Part shown: one piece after another, positions 58,674-64,000 of the stretch
How the letters are laid out: the number at the start of each line of letters is the position of its first letter
Numbering within the stretch: the first letter of the stretch is position 1
Source of the DNA: Clostridiaceae bacterium BRH_c20a
GTDB lineage: Bacteria; Bacillota; Peptococcia; Peptococcales; BICA1-8
Assembly (NCBI GenBank): GCA_000961765.1
Contig: LADT01000026.1
Coordinates: forward strand, 1 to 64,000
Reading direction: 5' to 3'
DNA length: 64,000 nt
The notes under the pieces: generated by a model
Seen by the model: only the letters and a program-made list of their open reading frames with translations
Told to the model about the DNA's origin: nothing
The model's database searches: none
Position numbers and translations under genes: made by a program

Positions 58674-59573
58674 TTGACCTCGGGAATTATTTTTAATATT
58701 CAGCGGTATTCCATCCACGATGGTCCTGGTATTCGTACTACTGTTTTTTTAAAGGGCTGTCCTTTAAAATGCTGGTGGTGTCATAATCCGGAAAGTCAGA
58801 ATATCCATCAGGAAATAGCTTTTTGGCCTGACAGGTGCTTGGATTGCGGTGATTGCCTAAAAGCCTGTGCAGATAAAGCGTTAACAAGAAAAAACGAGGG
58901 CTTTTTAACTGACAAAAATAAGTGCCTGCTATGTGCTAGCTGTGCAAAAGCTTGTTTTACTGAGGCTAGGGAGCTAGTCGGTAAACAAATTACTATTGAA
59001 GAGGTAATGGAGGAAATTAAGCAGGATATTATTTTTTATGACCAATCAGGTGGTGGGGTTACTTTTTCAGGAGGAGAGCCTTTAATGCAGGGGCAGTTTT
59101 TACAGGAGCTTCTGCTGGCCTGCCAAAAGGAATATATCCATACGACGGTAGATACCTCAGGCTATGCCCCTTGGGAGGTATTAAAAGGGATAAGTAAGCT
59201 AACAAACCTATTTTTATATGACATTAAGCTTATAGATGAAGAAAAACACATAAAATTTACTGGAGTGTCCAATAGGCTGATTTTAGATAACTTAAAAAGA
59301 CTTCTTGCAGAAAAAACTAGAATAATAGTCCGTATTCCTATTATTCCTAACATAAATGATGATGTCGATAATATTCTCAAAACTGGTAGGTTGATGCGAA
59401 GTTTAGGCTTGAAGGAGGTAAATCTATTACCCTATCATGATAGTGCAACTGGCAAGTATGAAAGACGGGCAGAGACGTATCATTTAATGCAGGTAAAAAC
59501 TCCTACAAAGGAAAAAATGCAGGACATATCTTCCATATTAGCTGATTTGGGTCTAAATGCAGTGCAGCAATAA
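58674..59573 (+). CDS. glycyl-radical enzyme activase (HypE-like, PflA family)
   Basis: Installs the glycyl radical on the next gene's product. The 299-residue radical SAM protein has the SAM-cluster motif C29-x3-C33-x2-C36 (GCPLKCWWCHNP). Between this and the main barrel is a two-cluster ferredoxin insert (C55, C58, C61, C65 and C84, C87, C90, C94), which is usual for activases of dehydratase-type enzymes. TFSGGEPLMQ and NLLPYHDSATGKYE complete the family pattern. TTG 58674 starts the gene. It lies 116 bases upstream of hypD. Named HypE in hydroxyproline work, unrelated to hydrogenase HypE. Confidence 0.92.
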   Translation: MTSGIIFNIQRYSIHDGPGIRTTVFLKGCPLKCWWCHNPESQNIHQEIAFWPDRCLDCGDCLKACADKALTRKNEGFLTDKNKCLLCASCAKACFTEARELVGKQITIEEVMEEIKQDIIFYDQSGGGVTFSGGEPLMQGQFLQELLLACQKEYIHTTVDTSGYAPWEVLKGISKLTNLFLYDIKLIDEEKHIKFTGVSNRLILDNLKRLLAEKTRIIVRIPIIPNINDDVDNILKTGRLMRSLGLKEVNLLPYHDSATGKYERRAETYHLMQVKTPTKEKMQDISSILADLGLNAVQQ

Positions 59574-59689
59574 TTAATACAACTATGGCGAAAAAATAAT
59601 TCACAATTATTAGCTAACAATTGATTAATAAAGATCTTTTTTGTAATTTTTACTCTATATGAAAAGCTATTGAACTGGAGGTTAATAGA

Positions 59690-62050
59690 ATGAATGAACG
59701 AGTTGCAAAGCTAAGACAAGAAAGTTTAGAAACTGTGCCCTCTATTTCACTAGAACGGGCCCGACTGGTAACTGAGGCTTATAAAATGTACGAGGGCAAG
59801 GTTTCAGTACCTGTTTTAAGGGCATTAACCTTTAAATACTTAATGGAGAATAAAACCATCTGTATCAATGAAGGAGAATTGATTGTAGGTGAAAGGGGTC
59901 CTGCCCCTCAGGCCACACCTACCTATCCTGAATTGTGCTGCCATAGCTTAGAGGACATGGAGGTTATGCATAATCGGGAGACAATCTCCTTTTTTGTAAA
60001 TGAAGAGGCTAAAAAGATTCAAGAGGAAGTAATTATTCCCTATTGGAAGGGTAAATCAATGCGGGACCTATTGCTTAATTCCATGACTGTCCAGTGGAAA
60101 GATTGCTATTCTGCAGGGATTTTCACTGAATTTATGGAACAGAGGTCCCCGGGTCATACAGTAGCTGATGATAAGATATATAAAAAAGGTTTAATTGATT
60201 TAATGCAGGATATTGTTAAAAGTTTAAAAGAGTTAGACTTTTATAATGACACTAATGCATATGAAAAGCAGGAAGAATTAAATGCCATGTTGATTTGTGC
60301 TGATGCAGTTCTTACCTTTGCTCGGCGTCATGCTGAAAAGGTAGCGGAGATGGCTGAACTCGAAATAGATCCAATCAGGAAAAAGGAACTAGAAGAAATC
60401 GCAGTGGTTTGTGAACGGGTGCCAGCTCATAAACCAAGAACCTTTAGGGAGGCATTACAGGCGTACTGGTTCTTCCATTTAGGGGTAATAACCGAGTTAA
60501 ATACCTGGGATTCCTTCTGCCCTGGCAAGCTTGATCAGCATTTATACCCCTTTTACAAAGATGATATTGCTCAAGGTATTCTTTCACCCGAAGAGGCTAA
60601 AGAGTTGTTGCAATGCTTCTGGGTTAAGTTTAACAACCAGCCTGCACCTCCTAAGGTGGGGATTACTCTAGAGGAAAGCGGAACATATACCGACTTTTGC
60701 AATATTAACATTGGCGGATTAAAACCGGATGGAACCGATGGAGTCAATGAATTATCATATATGCTTCTGGAAATAATCAATGAAATGCGCATCCTTCAGC
60801 CTAGTACAAATATTCAGGTGAGCAGGAAAAATCCCGATAAATTTATTCAGAAAGCCGCCCAGGTAATTAGAGAAGGCTTGGGTCAGCCCTCGGTCTTTAA
60901 TACCGATGCTGTCATTGAAGAGCTTTTACGACAAGGTAAATCTATTGAGGATGCCCGCTGTGGAGGAACCAGCGGCTGTGTAGAAACAGGAGCTTTTGGT
61001 AAGGAAGCATATATTTTAACAGGTTATTTTAACCTTGTTAAGGTATTAGAAATTACCCTCTATAATGGCATGGATCCTCGCACAGGCAAATTGATAGGTA
61101 TACAGACCGGAAACCCCAGATATTTTACCTCCTTTGAACAGCTAATGGATGCATTTAAAAAGCAATTAAAGCACTTTATTGATATCAAAATTCAGGGAAA
61201 TAACATCATAGAAAAATTATATGCCATTCATATGCCGTCACCCTTCCTTTCTATTATTATCAGTGACTGTATTGAAAAGGGCAAAGACTATCATGATGGT
61301 GGTGCTAGATATAATACCAACTACATTCAAGGGGTGGGTATCGGCAGTATTACTGACAGCTTATCGGCTCTTAAGCACCATGTTTTTGAAGAAAAAACTT
61401 TGACTATGGATGAGCTCTTTAATACTTTGGAAGATAATTTTCAAGATAATGAAAAAATCCGGCAATTACTTTTAAACCTAACCCCTAAATATGGTAATGA
61501 TAATGATTATGCTGATAGTATAATGCAGGCTGTATTTGATGCTTTCTATACTGAAATAAACGGAAGGAAGAATATGAAGGGTGGTGTTTACAGAATCAAT
61601 ATGCTGCCTACCACCTGTCATGTCTATTTTGGTTCTGTTATCGGTGCCACACCAGATGGGAGAAAAAGCGGGGATGTATTATCAGAGGGAATTTCACCTG
61701 TTCAAGGGGCAGACCGCAAGGGACCCACTGCAGTTATTAAGTCGGCAGCTAAAATGGACCATCTACGGACCGGGGGTACCCTCTTAAATCAAAAGTTTAC
61801 ACCCCAGGTTTTAGAAGGAAATGAAGGACTTATAAAACTGACCCATCTTATCCGCTCCTATTTTAAACTTGACGGACACCATATTCAGTTTAATGTAATA
61901 AGCGCAGAAACCCTACGAAAAGCCCAGGCTGAACCTGAGAAATACCGGGATTTGATCGTTAGGGTAGCGGGCTACAGTGATTACTTTAGAAACCTCAATA
62001 AAAAGCTTCAGGACGAAATAATCGCCAGAACAGAGTATGACTCAATGTAG
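59690..62050 (+). CDS. hypD: trans-4-hydroxy-L-proline dehydratase HypD (glycyl radical enzyme)
   Basis: Removes water from trans-4-hydroxy-L-proline to give 1-pyrroline-5-carboxylate, which is reduced to proline by ProC. The 786-residue protein is the normal length. Active-site C430 lies in GGTSGCVETG with E432, and the radical glycine G761 lies in VRVAGYSDYF. Segments such as SISLERARLVTEAYKMYEG, EFMEQRSPGHT, WVKFNNQPAPPKVGITL and FGKEAYILTGY agree with HypD of Clostridioides difficile as I recall it, better than with PFL or CutC. Not the hydrogenase HypD. CTGGAGG precedes ATG 59690. No proC in the window. Confidence 0.9.
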   Translation: MNERVAKLRQESLETVPSISLERARLVTEAYKMYEGKVSVPVLRALTFKYLMENKTICINEGELIVGERGPAPQATPTYPELCCHSLEDMEVMHNRETISFFVNEEAKKIQEEVIIPYWKGKSMRDLLLNSMTVQWKDCYSAGIFTEFMEQRSPGHTVADDKIYKKGLIDLMQDIVKSLKELDFYNDTNAYEKQEELNAMLICADAVLTFARRHAEKVAEMAELEIDPIRKKELEEIAVVCERVPAHKPRTFREALQAYWFFHLGVITELNTWDSFCPGKLDQHLYPFYKDDIAQGILSPEEAKELLQCFWVKFNNQPAPPKVGITLEESGTYTDFCNINIGGLKPDGTDGVNELSYMLLEIINEMRILQPSTNIQVSRKNPDKFIQKAAQVIREGLGQPSVFNTDAVIEELLRQGKSIEDARCGGTSGCVETGAFGKEAYILTGYFNLVKVLEITLYNGMDPRTGKLIGIQTGNPRYFTSFEQLMDAFKKQLKHFIDIKIQGNNIIEKLYAIHMPSPFLSIIISDCIEKGKDYHDGGARYNTNYIQGVGIGSITDSLSALKHHVFEEKTLTMDELFNTLEDNFQDNEKIRQLLLNLTPKYGNDNDYADSIMQAVFDAFYTEINGRKNMKGGVYRINMLPTTCHVYFGSVIGATPDGRKSGDVLSEGISPVQGADRKGPTAVIKSAAKMDHLRTGGTLLNQKFTPQVLEGNEGLIKLTHLIRSYFKLDGHHIQFNVISAETLRKAQAEPEKYRDLIVRVAGYSDYFRNLNKKLQDEIIARTEYDSM

Positions 62051-62100
62051 ACTTGTTAGGGGGCAGCTCCAACGCCGCCCCGGAATAGTGTAAAAGTCTT

Positions 62101-62139
62101 AAAAAGAGAAACCGGCTTAGTTAGCCGGTTTCTCTTTTG
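62101..62139 (+). terminator. rho-independent terminator after hypD
   Basis: AAAAGAGAAACCGGCT TAGTT AGCCGGTTTCTCTTTT: a 16-bp perfect stem ending in a short T run. Confidence 0.88.
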
Positions 62140-62405
62140 AGTACACTGAAATATAAGGCGGGGTCAGAAGAATATAAAATTTAACCACGGGCCTTCGAGC
62201 ACACGGATAAACACGGTAAAAAATCGATTTGTTACAACTAATATCGATGCATCCCTTAAGCTAGACCTTTGAGCAGATGCATCCTATAATCTTCACTTGC
62301 ATCTGATGCATCCAAATATCTCAATCCAAAACTAATTCTCTTACTCGGTGACACAATGGCACGGTAGCACGAAACTAATAAGCTTAATGCTGGGTAGCTG
62401 CAATC
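62140..62405. repeat. intergenic region with three GATGCATC octamers
   Basis: The octamer GATGCATC, itself a palindrome, occurs at 62246-62253, 62276-62283 and 62305-62312, about 30 bases apart, each followed by C and A/T-rich DNA. No gene was found in 62140-62405; TTAACCACGGGC near 62181 looks like degraded filler. Confidence 0.5.
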
Positions 62406-62768
62406 TTATGAATGACAGCTATGCTCATGGTCGTGCTCACAGCTCGAACCGGAATCGGAAATTTCCCCATTGAGAAAATCCTCAGCGACTTTTTTTATAT
62501 CGCCGGAACAGCCGCGAATGACTTTGATACCGTTAGTTTGCAAAACGTTTACTGCCCCATCACCCATATTACCGGCTAGCATAACTTTTACTCCCTGACC
62601 GGCGAGAATAGTGGCGATATTTGATTTGCAGCCGCAGCTTACCGGAGAAGCTACTTTTTCCTCAGCAATGATCTGTTTATTCCCATCTGCTGTGAATACA
62701 GTAAAATATTCGCAGTGGCCGAAGTGGCTATCTACTTGGCTATTTCTAGAAGGTACTGCAATTTTCAT
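62406..62768 (-). CDS. NifX/NifB-type dinitrogenase iron-molybdenum cofactor family protein
   Basis: Small proteins of this family (MTH1175 type) bind Fe-S or Fe-Mo clusters or metals; most have no nitrogenase link. The 120-residue protein has the core KIAVPSRNSQVDSHFGHCEYFTVF, a GNMGDGAVNVLQTNGIKVIRGCSGD motif and a His/Cys-rich tail (CEHDHEHSCHS) likely to bind metal. ATG 62768 has GGGGG seven bases upstream. It precedes no recognised nitrogenase gene. It is upstream-divergent from nothing and lies next to the hemerythrin gene on the same strand. Confidence 0.87.
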   Translation of the reverse strand: MKIAVPSRNSQVDSHFGHCEYFTVFTADGNKQIIAEEKVASPVSCGCKSNIATILAGQGVKVMLAGNMGDGAVNVLQTNGIKVIRGCSGDIKKVAEDFLNGEISDSGSSCEHDHEHSCHS

Positions 62769-62876
62769 AAACATTCCCCCTTAGTAAATTAGCAAAACTA
62801 TTGTGGTCATATGTTCAGTATAGCTAATGCTGCTAAAATAGTAAAGCAATTAATATAAAGGAAACTCGACTTAACC

Positions 62877-63296
62877 TTAGTTTAATCTATCAATAATGTA
62901 GTATAACTCATTATTTTCCTTTTCAATTCTTTTCTTTAGAATGGTAAATATTTGGCTTGTATCAGTAATAAATTGCTCTGGGTTATTCTTAATTGTGATA
63001 GAGCTAGGCCATTTTTTTAAGTACTTTTCAAAACTCTCCTTTAAGCCGCTCATTTCTTCAATATACCTTTCAGCCATAGTACTTATATCTTTGTTTGTGT
63101 CTTTCAAAAGCCTGGGATAGAGTCCATTGTCTTCAGCAGCTAGATGCATGTTTAATAATCCGGCTAGCTTGGCGAGTAGAGAGCGGACTGACTTACAATC
63201 TTTACTTAATTGCTCTAAGCTTAATAAACGGGATATTTCACCTGTTAATAACATTATTTCCTCATGCTGTTTTCGGAATCGCAAGGTTCTTTCCAT
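62877..63296 (-). CDS. hemerythrin HHE domain protein
   Basis: Four-helix, diiron-type protein that binds oxygen or nitric oxide or repairs damaged clusters. The 139-residue protein has ligand candidates H11 (RKQHEEIM), H51 and E55 in NMHLAAEDNGLYP, and C-terminal acidic residues in EKENNELYYI. The expected fifth histidine (HHxxEE form) is not clear, so metal binding may be incomplete. AGGAGG precedes ATG 63296. A 13-bp inverted repeat (63402-63433) lies about 100 bases upstream. Confidence 0.8.
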   Translation of the reverse strand: MERTLRFRKQHEEIMLLTGEISRLLSLEQLSKDCKSVRSLLAKLAGLLNMHLAAEDNGLYPRLLKDTNKDISTMAERYIEEMSGLKESFEKYLKKWPSSITIKNNPEQFITDTSQIFTILKKRIEKENNELYYIIDRLN

Positions 63297-63401
63297 AAAT
63301 CTTACCTCCTAATGTAATGACTGGATATAATAATTGTAAATCAAAGGGTAAAGGTTTGTTGTGAGATTTGTCACATTTTTAGGAAAAAAAGCAAACAAAG
63401 G

Positions 63402-63433
63402 GACAAATGTCTATTAATGTATAGACATTTGTC
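63402..63433. promoter_or_regulatory. inverted repeat, candidate operator
   Basis: GACAAATGTCTAT (63402-63414), a 6-nt spacer, and its exact complement (63421-63433). A further TGTCTATAG follows. It sits in the divergent region between the hemerythrin gene and the Spo0E-like gene. A binding protein is not known. Confidence 0.5.
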
Positions 63434-63547
63434 TATAGAAAATAATGTAAATATTCCTTAGAATAGAGTAGAGATTATTATAAATTGTTTATTTATGTCG
63501 AAAAACCCATTCTTGATATAGAAAAAATATAACGAGAGGGATTAGTT

Positions 63548-63721
63548 ATGAATGTTGATTTGCTCATGTTGGAAATAGAAGATAAAAGAGAAGAGTTGAA
63601 AAACTTATATGAGAAAGAAAATCAGCTGATAAGCGAGGAGATACTTGCTAAAAGTAATGAGTTAGATGAATTAATAGTTAAATATCTAAAGCTAGCTTTT
63701 GCTTTACATACAAAATTCTAG
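63548..63721 (+). CDS. Spo0E-like aspartyl-phosphate phosphatase
   Basis: Spo0E-type phosphatases remove phosphate from Spo0A~P and delay sporulation. The 57-residue protein has the family shape: a first amphipathic helix (LLMLEIEDKREELKNLYEKE) and the motif SNELDELIVKYLK (S-x2-LD-x-LI-x2-Y). AGAGGG lies seven bases before ATG 63548. A terminator follows 60 bases after the stop codon. The motif is convincing for such a short protein, and it suggests a spore-forming host. The first helix could also mediate dimer formation. Confidence 0.72.
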   Translation: MNVDLLMLEIEDKREELKNLYEKENQLISEEILAKSNELDELIVKYLKLAFALHTKF

Positions 63722-63780
63722 AGGGTAGGATAGCTAAATAGGTGGTTATGCTCTTAATAAACTGAAAAAGGTATAGTAAT

Positions 63781-63821
63781 AAATAGTGGCTCTTAACCAT
63801 CAATGGTTAGAGCCACTATTT
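63781..63821 (+). terminator. hairpin terminator
   Basis: AAATAGTGGCTCT and AGAGCCACTATTT form a long stem with a one-base imperfection, including TAACCAT/ATGGTTA, and a loop of CA. Confidence 0.8.
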
Positions 63822-63889
63822 ATGGGAATTAAAGTATATTATCAGCGGGTATTCTGCAAACTAAGAAAAAATATTGGAGGAATAAAGCT

Positions 63890-64000
63890 ATGAAATTGAT
63901 TCGTATTAATATGGCTGAAAAAAGAGTAACTACTGAAAATGCCCCTGATAATTATGCTATTATGGGAGGAAGGGCTTTAACCACGGAGGTTATTGCTAGA
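63890..64000 (+). CDS. aldehyde:ferredoxin oxidoreductase (AOR), N-terminal fragment
   Basis: AOR uses a tungsten or molybdenum pterin and an [4Fe-4S] cluster to oxidise aldehydes with ferredoxin. Only the first 37 residues are in the window: MKLIRINMAEKRVTTENAPDNYAIMGGRALTTEVIAR-like sequence matches the N-terminus of the family (MKxIRVNM...YxxxGGRGLTS). GGAGG lies nine bases before ATG 63890. The rest of the gene is beyond the right edge. Confidence 0.85.
   Translation, partial: MKLIRINMAEKRVTTENAPDNYAIMGGRALTTEVIAR

Noticed and set aside
59690-62050. Annotation as pyruvate formate-lyase or choline TMA-lyase
   Set aside because: The active-site context GGTSGCVETG and flanking segments agree with hydroxyproline dehydratase HypD; PFL has an adjacent CC pair.
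58674-62050. Hydrogenase maturation HypE/HypD
   Set aside because: Same gene names only; the sequences are a radical SAM activase and a glycyl radical enzyme.
62406-62768. Nitrogenase cofactor protein as evidence for nitrogen fixation
   Set aside because: Small stand-alone NifX/NifB-type proteins are common in non-fixers and no nif structural genes are present.

Overview
The window looks like chromosomal DNA of a strictly anaerobic, probably endospore-forming Firmicute (Clostridia/Peptococcaceae type). The DNA is AT-rich with strong GGAGG ribosome binding sites and several TTG and GTG starts. The gene content points the same way: a Spo0E-like microprotein, a glycyl-radical trans-4-hydroxyproline dehydratase with its activase, an AprA/AprB/Hdr-like electron-transfer operon, siroheme-dependent (Ahb) heme synthesis, a hexaheme lipoprotein cytochrome, an aldehyde:ferredoxin oxidoreductase, a KamA aminomutase and a hemerythrin. 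No rRNA, tRNA or CRISPR array was recognised.

Layout. 1-510: the 3' end of a group II intron (maturase C-terminus, domains V and VI), apparently inserted antisense in a small gene. 1-3.3 kb: KamA-family aminomutase and a nitrilase-family hydrolase. 3.3-7.5 kb: decayed region with a GtrA-like gene, fragments of a response regulator and a RodA/FtsW protein, short repeats, two small secreted proteins, and a c-di-GMP-I riboswitch with terminator in front of a DUF2292-like microprotein. 7.5-16.3 kb: rhomboid protease bracketed by inverted 'HSERSEES' repeats, ATP-grasp ligase, Na/Pi cotransporter, DegV, TatC and a PRC-barrel protein. 16.3-25.7 kb: split YeeE/TusA/YeeE sulfur-uptake set, LysR regulator, FeoA-like protein, a radical-SAM-like protein that has lost its SAM-cluster cysteines, DVU0298/DUF3786 pair, MoxR-VWA pair, rhodanese lipoprotein and a LUD protein. 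25.8-34.2 kb: five-gene oligopeptide-type ABC transporter, then a two-component system with a secreted accessory protein. 34.5-38.9 kb: cytochrome b and hexaheme cytochrome c, divergent from ahbC-ahbA-ahbB. 38.9-47 kb: HExxH membrane protein, TPR protein, Crp/Fnr regulator, then SLC13 transporter-AprA-like-AprB-like-HdrA/MvhD-like-HdrA-N-like operon. 47.2-57.8 kb: CopA, LarA-like protein, YdcF, asparagine synthase, five-PAS histidine kinase, SDR. 57.8-64 kb: small genes, HypE-like activase and HypD, NifX-like protein, hemerythrin, Spo0E-like protein and the start of an AOR gene.

How the genes fit together. The cell appears to ferment amino acids and peptides (ABC importer, hydroxyproline dehydratase, KamA) and to run anaerobic electron transfer (cytochromes, heme synthesis, Hdr-type iron-sulfur proteins). 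The best candidate for an undescribed system is the 40.8-47.0 kb block: a Crp/Fnr regulator followed by an anion transporter and an AprAB-like flavoprotein/ferredoxin pair. These are followed by an HdrA-N/ferredoxin/MvhD protein that lacks the FAD domain, and by a degenerate second HdrA-N domain, with no ATP sulfurylase or Dsr genes beside them. It looks like an import-and-reduce module for an unidentified anion. A second candidate is the cysteine-less radical-SAM-like protein at 19.5-20.6 kb. A third is the c-di-GMP-controlled microprotein transcript at 6.3-7.0 kb.
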